From Gadus chalcogrammus (taxonomy: Eukaryota > Chordata > Actinopteri > Gadiformes > Gadidae), in the NCBI RefSeq assembly GCF_026213295.1, contig NC_079415.1:32133279-32197278 (forward strand): a stretch of 64,000 nucleotides of DNA, written 5' to 3'. Position numbers and translations under genes: made by a program. This document shows positions 13,671-25,230 of the stretch, piece by piece. The first letter of the stretch is position 1, and each line of letters begins with the position of its first letter. Under the pieces are notes generated by a model, which did not search any database, had not been told where the DNA came from, and saw only the letters and a list, made by a program, of their open reading frames with translations.

Positions 13671-14529
13671 TGTGTGGTTAGAAACATGAATAATATGGTA
13701 TTGACGGATAAGGGGATCGTTCAAACTTCTACGAGTTCGAGTTAATACTTTTGAGGATCCTCGTTCCAAACACAAATTACGATTCGTTTCCAACTATCGG
13801 GCCATGTTCTCGGTATTTTGCGTTCATGCATTTTTCACTAGTGGTCATTAATCATTCAGTGTGTATCACTCCACCCTACGCCTCTTTACTGTAGACTCAG
13901 GCATACGCTAGTGTGTGGTGTGGCCTAGAAACATGCAAGTCCATTAGGCGATTATGAAGTTGTTCTGCATTACGCATCAAGTCAAGAGACATCCTTTGTA
14001 AAAGCTGGATCGTGTATTTCTATCCACACATTGATGTATTAAGCAGGAAACCCTCTTACAGGATCTAACTCCGACGGCGGTAATACAACGAAGTCACAAT
14101 AAAAAACAGTCGACAAAAACCATGGTAACAAAAACTATTTCAACAGATATGTCAGTTTCGGGGTTGAGGGGAATCCAGCGGGACAGAGTTTTAGTGTGTT
14201 TTGAATTAGATTCCCTTGTTGTGCTGTGTTCATAACAGTTAATCCGCGTGATAAGTATGCGTTTAAAAAGGGCAAAACTGTCACATCACCCAAAAATCAG
14301 GGAATTCTCCGTCCGTGTACGAAAGCCTCATGGTCGACTGTTTTCTCTCTTATCAAGCCCGACACCTTTTTTACATCAATACATGCACACGCGCTCATTT
14401 TACATAAATCAAACTCAATTTAAAAGCGGGGTTAGCCTAGCGCGACCTCTTTATCTTCAAAGGCACACACACACAGGAGCGCGCGTGGTAGCCTTCTCTA
14501 TTTTTTTTTTTTATTGTCTCCTTCTTAGC
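13671..14529. other. Low-copy sequence, no gene seen
   Basis: Apparently unique. A short GCGCG word and a T run lie near 14478-14511. Confidence 0.4.
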
Positions 14530-14830
14530 GGGATGTAACGCAAGCAGGGAAAAAAGATGAAGATGGCCCCCTTATAATTAGCCTTACGCAAACGCTCGCA
14601 ATCGGTTAACAAAGCAGGGCCTTCGTTCCGTCCTCGAAAAACATTTATTTTATTATCTGGGGAAAAAGTAAATTACCGCAGGGTTATTCTGCCTTTTTGT
14701 GGCCAATCTCTCCCCCCGATTCTTGGTCCCGGAGAATAAAAGCCAATGGCGCATTGGGCGCTTATCTGTCCCCGACTCTCCACGAGAGCGTCTGTAAAAG
14801 GCTGCCTCTCCACCTTCCAGTTGTTGTTCA
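14530..14830. promoter_or_regulatory. Candidate conserved non-coding element
   Basis: This 300-bp stretch contrasts with its flanks: non-repetitive, balanced in GC, and dense in factor-like words. These include TATAATTAGCC (homeodomain type), AAAGCCAATGG (inverted or direct CCAAT type) and CTTATCTG (GATA type). Calling it an enhancer is inference from composition and motifs only. Confidence 0.3.
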
Positions 14831-15884
14831 TCCGTGAAGATAGCAACACCACCCCACCCCCCCAACACCACCTCCACCTCCACCCACACACTTTCCAAGA
14901 CCACCCGAGTGCCTATATCTCTCTGAAAGAGGCCCAGTCACTCTGGGGTACCCGAAGTGAGGAGCGAGGAGATGAGAAGGTGGGTGTGTTTGTATGTGCG
15001 GGGGTCTTTTTCTCTTCTCTTTGAAAAAACACGCCCTAGGCTAGCCGCCGACAGCTCCTATAGAGTCAGCCTTCAATGGGCCACACCTGCAGTGGATTTG
15101 ACAAACACTAGTGTGCAGGCTAGGTGTGTGGGGGGGGGGGGGGGGGGGGGATGGGGCAGGAGAGTCGACGGTGGTCCGAGCCACACACACTCCGGTCCGT
15201 GGAAGGGCGAATGCGCCAGTCACAGGTCAAAAGGTCGGTCGCCGAATTACCAAAGCCGAAAACCCCACCAAAAAAAAGATGCGTTGGAAAAAAAGCCTTA
15301 TTTTGGCGGGAAACGGATAGTGCTACATAAGAAGCATTTGCTTGAAATGTCCCTCTTCTTTCCAGGCGTCCGAGTTGGTTGTTCCTCGCGAGAATTTTTT
15401 TTTTGTCCAGAAAAGGGCAAAGTAACTACTGCTGGGGTGGAGGGTATAGATAATAGTAGGGTGCTGGTATTTCAAGTACATGTGTGACAATGTGCTCCTA
15501 ATGTGCTTTAGGACATTAAAATGTGCCTGATTTAGAGCATTGTTTGGCTTTTTGTTTTGCAGGCCCACATTCTTCCAGGGAGAGGCACAATCTCTTAACC
15601 CACACAAAAAACAATTCGGAAATCAATCGCTGGGTTCAGTTTTTTGAAGTGACAGTTTATCTTGACACGTCACTTAACCACTCCGAGGGAGTAAAAAAAA
15701 CAAAAACATCAATACAGGCTAGCTCCTTTGCCGTCCTTAACCCCCCCCCCCATTCCCATTACCAACCTACCTTCAAACACACCCGGCCACTTCCCCTATT
15801 CATCCCCCCCACTCACGGTGAATCCATCTCGCGGAAAAGGTCAGGTGCTCAGCTGTGACGATTGTCATTCCTCCTCTCTCCCTC
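14831..15884. other. Low-copy sequence with a 21-bp poly-G at 15130-15150
   Basis: C-rich stretch at 14850-14890 and poly-G read directly; a C run lies near 15739-15750. Frames are open on both strands around the G run and are not credible. Confidence 0.5.
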
Positions 15885-15892
15885 TCCCACTT

Positions 15893-15941
<49 letters not shown>

Positions 15942-15998
15942 ATGTCTCTCTCTCTCCCTCCCTCCCTCAATGTCTCTCTCTCTCTCTCTCTCTCCCTG
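15885..15998. repeat. (CT)n with interspersed CCCTCAATGT words
   Basis: A pure CT block at about 15898-15934 is followed by two copies of CTCCCTCAATGTCTCTCTCT-like phrases about 30 bp apart. Confidence 0.95.
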
Positions 15999-17736
15999 TT
16001 TTTGCCCCTGTCATCAGTTAGGGTTCCTGCTGAAGTGCTTTGTATTGTGGGTCCTCACACACACAGTCAGATGTGGGCCTCTATGCTTTTTATTGTACCC
16101 AAACCTGGCAGCCCGAAAAAAATCTGACGCTGATGTTCTGCTATTCGTTTCAACATTTTCGGCAGACATTTTGAATCCACAAGTCAGTCAACCCCCCCGG
16201 CCGCCTGTAGCTCTTACTAACCCCGTGCTAAACACAACAAAATGGCTGACTTCTGCTTTTGTCCTTGACAAGCTACCATTGTCACAAGGTGTTTTGTGGC
16301 GAAATAAGCGAGAATATTTGTCAGTCGTGGCATCTGACTTGGATGATAGTTTCCTAGTTAGAGAGTATACTTGGATCCTTATAAGAAAAAACATAGAATC
16401 AATACATTTATCCTAATGTGCCTTGACAGAGAGAGCCTTAACAATAATTTACTATTAATAAACTTAAATTATGCAATTATGAACATTTAATGACAAGAAA
16501 CAGGTTTGGTTTAACCCTTACCTGACCCTGACCATTATTAATAAGGAAAGCCATTAGTATATTAATGCTAAACGATTGTTTAACTTATACTCAACTGTTA
16601 GTTAATTGCTTATTCATGTTTATTAACCCATTAACAAATGTTAGTTAATAATTCATTATTGCAACACAAATGTTCCCAATATGGCCAAAAAATCTGTCCT
16701 GCTAATGAAACCGTGATATGCCAATACTTTATCGTTTATTCTTCATTAAGTATGTGATAACGACAGCAAATCGTTTTCACTATTCCACCTCGTAAACACA
16801 ACATCGCCCGGAGGTAATAACAACAGAAAGCCCTTTTCTTTTGTCCAATCAGGTCGAATATTTTTGTCTTATCTAATCGCACTAATAATTATCATAATCA
16901 ATTATCGTGATCGTTTGGGACATCGCCGTGGGATCAATACATATTCAATTCTGTGTAAAATGCGATAGCGTACAATGGATTAAAGTGGTGTAGAGAAAGG
17001 GGGAGGGGGGAAGGGGAGGTGTGAGTGTGTTCCTATATTTTGATGGCAGAGATATTTGTCCAAAGGTTAATTACTTTCAGAGCATTTGTTTACAGCTCTG
17101 ACTCAGACTCCTGCGGACAGCATCTACGATTCGGCGTTGTTTGCTTGTTTGGGGGGGATGATTTCTGAGCCAAAATGGGTGTCTAATTTAAAAAAAGCCA
17201 TCCCTTACCTTGCAGTGTCATGCATTCATTGAAAAGACGACAGAAGTCTTAAAGTCCCTCGATAATCATTTACAAAATGTCAAAAATGTCTTCATTTCTA
17301 AATCCCCAATCTTTCAATTTCGCAAACTTTTAAAGTCTTCTGTATTCAAAATACATTTTTGAGAGAGCGAGAGAGAGAGGGAGAGTATAGACAGCTGTTT
17401 CATCAGCTGCAGAGAGCACGCAGAACGTGTCGCTCAAATTAAAATCACATTTCTTCTAAACGGCCTGGCACATAGCGTACAGAATGCTTTGATTGCCCCA
17501 GTCACTCTGGGCCTGACGCGGACAAAAAAAAGAGATAAAAATATACAACCCCCCCCTTACACCACCAACACCACCACCCCCATCACGCCCCAACTGCAGC
17601 TGTTACACTAGAACGGTGATGGGGACACGTTTTGCCGACGTCTGCGAAATCACAGGCAAAAAAAAAAAACCTGTAACAAAAAAAACAACGCTATTCTTTT
17701 TCGACGGAACACCGCATGACTGCGGACTGGCCTGCG
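15999..17736. other. AT-rich low-copy sequence; possible regulatory stretch 16800-16960
   Basis: From 16430 to 16680 the words TTAATAA, TTAGTTAAT and CATTAAC recur, resembling a common fish repeat rich in GTTAGTTAAT; this assignment is weak. From 16845 to 16945 lie several ATTA/TAAT and ATCGAT-like words in non-repetitive sequence. A short GA stretch lies near 17362-17385 and a C run near 17549. Confidence 0.35.
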
Positions 17737-17948
17737 GTGGTGGAGAAGGAGGAGGAGGAAGGCGGAGGAGGAGGGAAGAGGAAGAGGAGGAGGAGAGAGG
17801 GAGGAAGGAGGGTGGAGGTGGAAGGGTAGAGGAGGGATGGTGGAGGAGAAGGTGGAGGGAGGGGGAAGGGTAGAGGAGGAGGAGAGAGGGAGCGGTGCAC
17901 TGGACCAGTCTGGGATGGGCGTGGGGGGGGGGGGGGGGGGGGGGGGGG
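17737..17948. repeat. GGA-rich purine tract ending in a 26-bp poly-G
   Basis: GGAGGA, GGAAGG and GGTGGAGG words run for about 150 bp on the + strand. After about 30 bp of mixed sequence comes an unbroken G run at 17923-17948. Confidence 0.95.
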
Positions 17949-18054
17949 AGGGATGAGAGAGGGAGGGATGAGGGGCAGTCTTCTTAGCTCGCCATGTCCA
18001 AAGGTCCTTTTAAATTCGACAGAAGAAGTGAGAGGGTGTTATTGATTGAAGCAC

Positions 18055-18240
18055 ACAGCCGGGCGAGCGCACACAAACGCACACACCCCCGCAAACGCAC
18101 ACACCCACGCAAACGCACCCACTCACACAAACGCACCCACTCACACAAACGCACCCACTTACACAAACGCACACACTCACACAAACGCAGCCACTCACAC
18201 ATACGTACACACGCACACAAACGCACATACTCACACACAA
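18055..18240. repeat. 18-bp minisatellite (AAACGCACCCACTCACAC)
   Basis: About nine to ten units of an 18-bp period are seen, with point variants (CACCCAC, CACACAC, CAGCCAC; CTCAC or CTTAC). It is a higher-order CA-rich repeat that sits just upstream of a long (CA)n tract. Confidence 0.9.
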
Positions 18241-18296
18241 AGTGTGTCCAGCTGCTCTCGTTGGAGCCTCTTTGTTTTACGAACCCTGGCCCTTAG

Positions 18297-18298
<2 letters not shown>

Positions 18299-18392
<94 letters not shown>

Positions 18393-18420
18393 TCTTACAA
18401 ACACACACACACACACACTC
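18299..18420. repeat. (CA)n microsatellite, about 46 units plus tail
   Basis: Pure (AC)n at 18299-18391, then ATTCTTACAA, then a shorter CA block. Confidence 0.98.
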
Positions 18421-19341
18421 CCTGAGTCACCTGTTTAACCCACCAGCAGTCTCATATAGTCCATCTTAACGTCTCCAGCCCCAATAAACTCGTCTGCCTT
18501 CATCGTATGCCGATAAGAGAGGCGAGGTCACGCCATGCGCCATCTTGTTAGACGTATGAGAGGAGGCTTCGGTTTCACTAGTGTATTGGCGTAATAAACC
18601 CTTCAAAGTATAAGGACTTTTAAAACTTTTAAAACGTTCCTTGCAATGCAGTTCCGAAACGGCAGCTTCAGTTTTAGTAGTGTTTAGGTTGAATGAACGT
18701 TTAAAACTATTAGCAACATTCAAACTAGAAGTACTTGAAGGACAGAAAGTAGTGTTTCGATCAATGCAAATAATTATGGACCTAGGAAGTTGATCCTAGG
18801 ATTTCAGGTCCTAGGAATGCGGTCTGAAAACTCTCTCCTTTTTTGCAGTAACTTCCTATCCACCAGAAGCAGGGACCTCCTGCCTCTGGGATCACCATAG
18901 CGGTATAACGGTGCAATGTCAGCTTCACACTACAATGCTCCATGCTCCACACTCCATGCTCAAAATCATATTTTATTAAGGAGCAGGTAGAGGGTTCGGG
19001 GTATCAAACTCGTAGGTGTGACTCTTTATTATAAAATAAGGAAGAAAGAAAAAAAGATTGCTTCCTCTTTGTCAACTTCTGCGATCCATTACCTCCCAGT
19101 CCACTATTCATTTCAGTCGGCTTCTCCTCGACAGTGACCCCTATTTGCGGGGACCGATTCAGGGCCACGAAATGCTCTCTTCTTCCAGAAGCCGAGGCCC
19201 TGCCGGGGCACGGAGAAGCCTTGGAGGGAGAATCTAGTCTACCTTGTCTGTGGAGCATGGAACGGCGTTCCTGGGCCGCGCTTTATCGTGAAGTCTTGAT
19301 CATGAAGGTATTCGGCGAGTCCGTCTTTATCCTAATCTGAC

Positions 19342-19344
<3 letters not shown>
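18421..19344. other. Low-copy sequence, no gene seen
   Basis: An 85-codon minus-strand frame at 18466-18723 has no recognisable domain. Three CCTAGG palindromes cluster at about 18780-18815, in words such as ACCTAGGA and TCCTAGGA. Repeated TCCATGCTCC words lie near 18937-18960. Confidence 0.4.
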
Positions 19345-19385
<41 letters not shown>

Positions 19386-19396
19386 AGAGAGAGAGG
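19345..19396. repeat. (GA)n microsatellite
   Basis: About 26 GA-type units with GGGA interruptions. Confidence 0.95.
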
Positions 19397-20759
19397 CCTT
19401 GGTGTGTGAAGAAGAAATGGCCTCTTAAAAGACACCTTTGTGCATTGAGGTGTGTGCTGGTGGTGATATTCGTCAGAAGAGAGTTGAATCATGGTTTGAA
19501 AAAACTGAGGACACATCCTTCAATGTGTCCGTTTTCTCGCCCCTCACTCTGTGTTCTGGAGGTCCGCACACACAAGAAGACGCTTTCAGATGTGTTCCTT
19601 TCCCCGTTGTTTACGCTTAGAGCTTAAAGAACAAAAATGCCGCTTCTTAATAAATAAGGAAAGGTGAAGTAAACACTGTCATGTGATAAATACAGAAGGA
19701 TTGCACAATGATTAATTGTGTATACATGTCTTACATTAACTTAATTCCCAAAATGTGAATGTAAACATAAACCGAGTTGTTTATCATACAAACGCCCACT
19801 TTGAGATTTGAGTGGTTGGTTTAATTATTCCGCAGTTGGAAAACAACAATTATTTCACATGTTTTTAACCATTGAAGTGGATGTTAAACGTTGCCCAGTG
19901 AATATAATATAAATCACTTAAGATCATATATATTAAGTATACAAATTGAACACCGCCTGGTAAAGATATCTGCTGATTTCTCTGCTGAAGCTCTGACCAA
20001 AACACGGCCCTTTACCCACACAAGCAGAGCAAACTTATATTTAACGTATAAGAGACAGAAGTTCCAGAGGAACACATCCCGACAAGCCTCTATCGGACAC
20101 CCGATGAGGACGAGGTCAAAGGTCGTCACCTCCATGTCACGTTTCATCTGCTGTCTCTTTGATGGGCTCCTCTCTTCCCTTGCTGCACGGTACAAAGGTA
20201 CATGCTTTATTCAAAGATATATGCACACGCAATTTTTAATGGAGTAAAGCGTAGTTAAACATTAAAGGGGACATCTGTACCAAAGCGATACGCATCAGAA
20301 TCAAAAGTAAATAGCAGTACAATGAAGATGCCGAATACATTCAGAGTGTTAATGTAGTCAAATCTGACCTTACCTTAACCATCTGGCTGTAGAGTTCAAA
20401 AAATAATAATTAAGCACATACAATTCCTGCAACAAAGAACAGATTTTTCAGTGGTTCATAAAATAATTGCGCAAAACATGCTGGTTGGACTTTGCAGACC
20501 ACCTTTCCCAGTAATAACTGATCCGTGAAAGTATATCAGACAGAGCGGTCAGCCTGGCGTTATGCAACATAACATGCGCCATAACATCGTACAAGTAATT
20601 TGAAATACACACAGACGAGGTCCGGTTAACATTTGCTGAATGGATTTACCAGACCATAAATCCTTTTCGCTCTTACAAACCCGATAATGGAAAACAAAAA
20701 CAGATAATTTTAACATCACCATTTAAAAATAAAAAGAGAGACATGAACACATTTTATTA
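19397..20759. other. AT-rich low-copy sequence, no gene seen
   Basis: The longest frame (118 codons at 19891-20247) is open on the other strand too and shows no domain. Confidence 0.4.
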
Positions 20760-20995
20760 GCACGGTTTTAAAAGGCCATCGCAATCGCTCATCCCCCTGA
20801 GACTGCGAGGTTTCCGCGGCAGTTCAATGCGTTCCGCCTGGTTCGCTGCGCCTGGAGCTTTCGAGGGCCCCTCTCCAAACAACGAGGTGTTAATTCTGCT
20901 GGGCATTAGGTGGGCCAGCCCGGACCCCCAGCCCCGTGGGGTCCTCGCTGTCCTTTATCTCTCTCCAAGGCATTGTTCTCCCCGTAAGGCTCGGT
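20760..20995. promoter_or_regulatory. Candidate conserved non-coding element
   Basis: This GC-balanced, non-repetitive block in AT-rich surroundings has words such as CGCAATCGCTCATC, GAGGTGTTAATTCTG and GGGCATTAGGTGGGCC. Function is inferred from composition only. Confidence 0.25.
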
Positions 20996-21839
20996 TCAGA
21001 TTAACTGCCTGGATCAGATTGTTCTTTTCTGTTTGGTGTGTTCCCGTACTTTTTCGGATGTGGACTAAATGTCAGATTAAAGTGTGAACGGATCCCGCTC
21101 CGAACTGAACTGCTCTATCTAAAAAAAAATGGAAAGACGTCTCTGTCGTACGTTGTCGTAGGGAAGGAGGTCGCTGAAGTCAATGTTTTGGATTTCATTC
21201 TGAAGTCTGTTGGGAATCCAGTGAACGTTTCAGCGGATGATAACGATTCAGACGCAAATTTTCGACTTTTTTACGGAAGTGTGTGTGAAATTGGATCCGG
21301 AATCATCTAAATGGCCTCAGTGAAACAGATCTGAATCCAAAACGGCGGGTTGTCAAAGGCTGTGTTCAACGGCATCGCCACTATTGCCTACCGATGTGTC
21401 CATCCCTTCACTGCCTTCTTTCCTCCGTCGCAGCCGACTTACGTGTTTGTCTCTGACGAGTTAATTCCGCCGGCGCAGAATAGTGACTGATGACGATTTA
21501 GATTTCGGGGCCACTTTCGCTTGCAGTGTGAACGAGGCCCATGAGCCCTCAAAATGAGACCCCTCCAAACAACGCTCTAACCAACCTGATTAGATGACAG
21601 AAAGAGTCGGGCCACAGCCGATGGACACCGGTGTTTCCAGGAGGCAGGGATTCCCATGGGAGGGATTCACGTCATACAGGAAACTGTCATCCTCATTTGC
21701 TCATTTGCTGTCATATTTTCCGCCTGGAATCGGTTGTTTCAAAGTTGACCGGTAACTATGATAATATAAACCTGGAGATATGATATCATTAAATAGTAGG
21801 ATTTGAATATTCCCCGGGTAGAGATGCCTGCTGATTACA
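20996..21839. other. Low-copy sequence, no gene seen
   Basis: A 90-codon frame at 21038-21310 lacks any recognisable feature. The rest is apparently unique. Confidence 0.4.
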
Positions 21840-21975
21840 TGATTACATCACTACGTTCAACGACAGGTTTAGGGGGTTGGACTCCAAGCCAGAGTTCTTG
21901 GTTTGAATCCCAACAATCCACCATTAAATTCAGGCCCTCTCCTGAGAACCCACTTAGGAAAACACAGGGTTTGTG
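21840..21975 (+). mobile_element. tRNA-derived SINE remnant
   Basis: The phrase GGGGGTTGGACTCCAAGCC followed by TTCTTGGTTTGAATCCCAA has the spacing of a tRNA-like head: the latter contains a good B-box (GGTTTGAATCC). The A-box is weak. A GT-rich tract (about 21969-22050) follows directly. Confidence 0.5.
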
Positions 21976-22213
21976 TGTGTGTGTATGTGTGTGTGTGCAT
22001 GCACGTGTGCTTGCATGTGTGTGTGCACATTTGTGCGTGCGTGTGTGTGGTTCAAACAAGTCACTCAAACACATTCCCTTGGCCCATCTCTTAATTCCAT
22101 CAGCGCTTTTGGTTTAAAGCTTGTGTAACTCTTTTGTTCAACATGTCAAATTTCATCCATCGATGGACTACATGGCGAGACCGACCGACGCACACACACA
22201 CACGCACGCACAC

Positions 22214-22248
<35 letters not shown>
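21969..22248. repeat. GT-rich tract (21969-22050) and (CA)n tract (22190-22248)
   Basis: An impure GT block and a CA block of about 17 pure units are separated by about 140 bp of low-copy sequence. They lie in opposite sense, so they could pair as an imperfect inverted repeat. Confidence 0.9.
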
Positions 22249-22249
<1 letters not shown>

Positions 22250-22904
22250 TTCAAACTATTTCATCACCGTGTCCATTTGGATTAGAGTCTCTCTGTCGGT
22301 GTAGCCGTAGACGTGCGCGGCCGCCTTGAAAGCGGGTGAATTACGATGGAACAATGGAGCGCGTTGGCGTCCCCAGCACGCGTCTGCCCCGCGCGCTTAC
22401 AAGACATTGCATGAAAACCCAGACAGCGAAAACAAAAGCCAGCCCGTTCTGGATATTGACCGGGAAAAACTTCAGATTGCAGCGCTGAGCCGGAGCGTTT
22501 GCGTTACCGTCGCGCGTTAGAACTCTTCCGACGGTTCTCTGTGTACTCTGCGTGGTGTTGGGGTTGATGTTTAGGCTTGGATTATCTGCGTTTGAATACA
22601 AATATTTTGATTCATATTTTAGATTTTTGATAGCACTTTAACCAAAGCAACAGCATTTAAAAAATCTGTTCCAATTCATGAATATTTCAATAAATACTTA
22701 TATATTACCATTCATTAATGTCATTCTTTATTGCATGTCACACATGTTGTTGTTATACTTTCCATACTTACCCAGGTAAAGGGAAAGAGTTGAAGAGTTT
22801 GTTTAATTAAACAAAATATGTTTAATTTGTTTAACTATATGCCTACTTTATTGTTATCGCTAGTATTGTGTTTTTTATGTGGACTGCTGTAATGTTATAC
22901 CTTA
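22249..22904. other. Low-copy sequence, no gene seen
   Basis: GC-rich first part (22270-22520) with CpG-containing words, then AT-rich. No coding frame credible. Confidence 0.4.
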
Positions 22905-22945
22905 ATGTTCCCTCAGGGACTAATAAAACATATCTATCTATCTAC
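22905..22945 (+). mobile_element. LINE 3' end remnant
   Basis: The phrase TTCCCTCAGGGACTAATAAA followed by a (TATC)n tail is the 3' end typical of a fish non-LTR retrotransposon. Only the end is left. Confidence 0.6.
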
Positions 22946-23779
22946 ATATTAGATGGAAAGCATGACAATCATATTGTTTGTGTTAGATTGGAATGCCCTT
23001 GGAACGGACAAATATCCCAGATAAAGTGAAAACTATCTCCCTAGCAGAGTGACTATAATCGATCCACCGGTAGAGGCTGATTTAGTACGAACCCCAAAAG
23101 TAAGCAAATAAGTCCATCCAGCAGACAAGTGGCAATCCATACAACGTTTCAAAATGCCCCAAAGGCTTGGCTCGGGCCTGGATTGCATTGCCGGAACAAT
23201 CTGACAGAGCAAGTTAGGGCTTTAAGACTGAAGGGGGAGGGGAAGGAAAACCACAATTAGTTCGCTGATGGATCACCAAAATCGACAGCGTGCAATCTCT
23301 CTGAAACGCCCATGATAACTTTTACTCTTCTCTTCAAAGAAAGGGTGAATGAAGAGCTCTCGGTGTCCGACACAAGCTCCCCACAGATAATACCACCTTT
23401 GTACGGCGGGAACTTTAAGAATTCGCTGAACTTGGTTAGCTTTTTTTGTCGGGTCATTGTCCTGAAAAAACGCAGTGGCATCGGTAATCACCCGAGGAAA
23501 CCAGAGCTAACTTTATTGGGACTTTCATGCGACACGTCCAAATATGCAATGAGTACACAATGGTGCATGAATGGACACACAAAGTGAGAACAACACTGAA
23601 ATACCGTTTGCCCTTGGCTGTGGAATTCAATCAGCAGCCGCCGACGAAATAAAGCCGACAAAATAATTACAACGTTTTAACAGCGCTTCCGCGAGGACAC
23701 AAAGACACAAAGAACACAGTCTGACGGGCACCAGGAAAATATAAATAGTATCAGCCGGAAAATACGGTGTCTCAAACGT
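22946..23779. other. Low-copy sequence, no gene seen
   Basis: Non-repetitive. The part from 23615 to 23760 is balanced, with AACAGCGCTTCC and AAATAATTAC words. Confidence 0.4.
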
Positions 23780-23802
23780 GGGGGGGGGGGGGGGGGGGGG
23801 GG
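23780..23802. repeat. Poly-G tract, 23 bp
   Basis: Unbroken G run read directly. Confidence 0.97.
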
Positions 23803-24230
23803 ACTGGCGCGGACGTTGGAGGCGATTCAATGGAGTCAGGGATCAGTGGGGAAATATTCATGACGAAAGTGGCGAGCGTTGCCACGCCGACACAAAGGGC
23901 GATTAAAATAAAAGGGCGAGATTGGTTTTGGGTTTTTACCGGTCAGATTTACCGATCGTTGCGTCGGGGGGGGAAGTGCACAGACTAAAACGCACGGGCG
24001 ATGAAGGGAGCCAACGTCTTCCTCTCCCCCTCCCGTTTGGCCAGGTCCCGCCGGTGAGGGGCTCTGGGCGAAGCTCTCATTAAGCAGTTCAGGACTGTAC
24101 GGCTTCATCGATTAACATTCATCACGCTCAATCTATCCCTCCTCCCCCCCCGCCCGCCCTACCGCCCCTGGGCCCCCCTAGGTAATGCAAACCAGCAAAC
24201 CGGGGCCTCCACCTAGACCCCCAACCAACA
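23803..24230. promoter_or_regulatory. Candidate conserved non-coding stretch between poly-G and poly-C
   Basis: Non-repetitive and balanced, with GGGCGATTAAAATAAAAGGG, TTACCGGTCAGATTTACCG and CATCGATTAACATTCATC phrases. No coding frame credible. The regulatory role is inference. Confidence 0.25.
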
Positions 24231-24252
24231 CCCCCCCCCCCCCCCCCCCCCC
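24231..24252. repeat. Poly-C tract, 22 bp
   Basis: Unbroken C run read directly. With the poly-G at 23780-23802 it forms a potential G/C inverted pair about 430 bp apart. Confidence 0.97.
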
Positions 24253-24460
24253 AGGGCGCATTCGTGTTGCTACACACAGGGGTTAATGGGAGAGGAGCGC
24301 CGTGTCAATGGAAACGTGTAGATAAAAGACCCCCCTGCTGGGATGCGGGGTGGGGGGGCGAGGGCACGTGGTCGGACAGGGTTTGCTGAGTGGGCTGTTT
24401 TGCAGGCTGAGCGTTTGTGTGCAGGCATGTTGGGTAATGTCCATGCAACTGAGGGCTTGT

Positions 24461-24464
<4 letters not shown>

Positions 24465-24506
<42 letters not shown>

Positions 24507-24575
24507 GATAGGTAGATCGATATGTATAGATAGATATACAAATATATCTATATATAGATATATACGTGTGTGTGA
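24465..24575. repeat. Compound (GT)n-(TA)n-(GATA)n repeat
   Basis: GT about 24465-24491, TA to about 24506, then GATA/TATC variants including the palindromic ATATATCTATATATAGATAT region near 24543-24562. Confidence 0.95.
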
Positions 24576-24679
24576 GTTTGTCGATATATGTATATGCGTT
24601 TGTGCGAGACAACGTATTTAGAAGTGTGAGAACTCGCCAACCACTTATATATAGATGTGTGTGTATGTATGGTAGCGGG

Positions 24680-25120
24680 CCAGTGGGTGTGGGGTTTCCA
24701 CGCTACCAAGTTGAATGGATATAACGACACAACACACAGAGAGCAGTTCAAGGCCGAATGGTTTATTTACCGAGTAAATAATACCAGGGTGGGGAAAGGG
24801 TCATCCACCTCTTATATGATATAGAACAATTTCATTCAAACACCTTCCACCTGTCTCTCTCCCTCAGGCCGCACCACGCTGCCACGCGATCACACAGATC
24901 CTGCCGGTCCTTTGCTAGCGTTAGCTTCTCTAGCCTTCCTTCTAGCTCCAACTTCCCCCGTCTGTCGTTTGCTACCTCCTTTAAGCCCCAGCACCCCTGC
25001 TTAATGATCCCCAGGCTCGCCTCGTTAAAGGGAGGGAGTCCATAGATGGCTTGGGGGTGGAGCCAGCAGGTTGCCAGACCTACCACTCCCCTCACTCCTC
25101 CCTGGCGTCTGCCACAGTAT
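24680..25120 (-). mobile_element. Possible dispersed element with a terminal open frame and polyA signal
   Basis: On the minus strand, about 95 codons of non-repetitive open frame end at a stop at 24832-24834. An AATAAA word follows about 70 bp downstream (near 24761-24768), so the layout looks like the 3' end of a transcribed unit. The predicted residues near the end are rich in charged helix-like sequence, including an LEGRLEKLTLAKDRQDL stretch. The upstream part of the frame (beyond about 25120) is GT-repeat read-through and should be ignored. The phrases GTTGAATGGATATAACGACA and CAAGGCCGAATGGTTTATT look familiar from fish repeats. I cannot name the family; a processed gene fragment is the alternative. 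Confidence 0.35.
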
Positions 25121-25230
25121 AAAAAGTCTGTGTGTGTGGGTATTTCCATATATAAGGGTGAGTACATGCATACACGTGTGTGTGTGTGTGTTGTGTGCAT
25201 GCCTTTGTGTTTGTGTGTGTGTGTGCTGCG
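25121..25230. repeat. Impure GT-rich tract
   Basis: GT blocks at about 25128-25139, 25176-25197 and 25205-25224 are separated by short unique words. Confidence 0.9.

Noticed and set aside
16500..16680. Possible copy of a GTTAGTTAAT-rich fish repeat
   Set aside because: Word similarity is too loose in AT-rich sequence to define limits; noted only within the spacer entry.
18055..18240. CRISPR-like array because of 18-bp regular units
   Set aside because: No unique spacers; the units are CA-rich and contiguous, and the DNA is eukaryotic in character.
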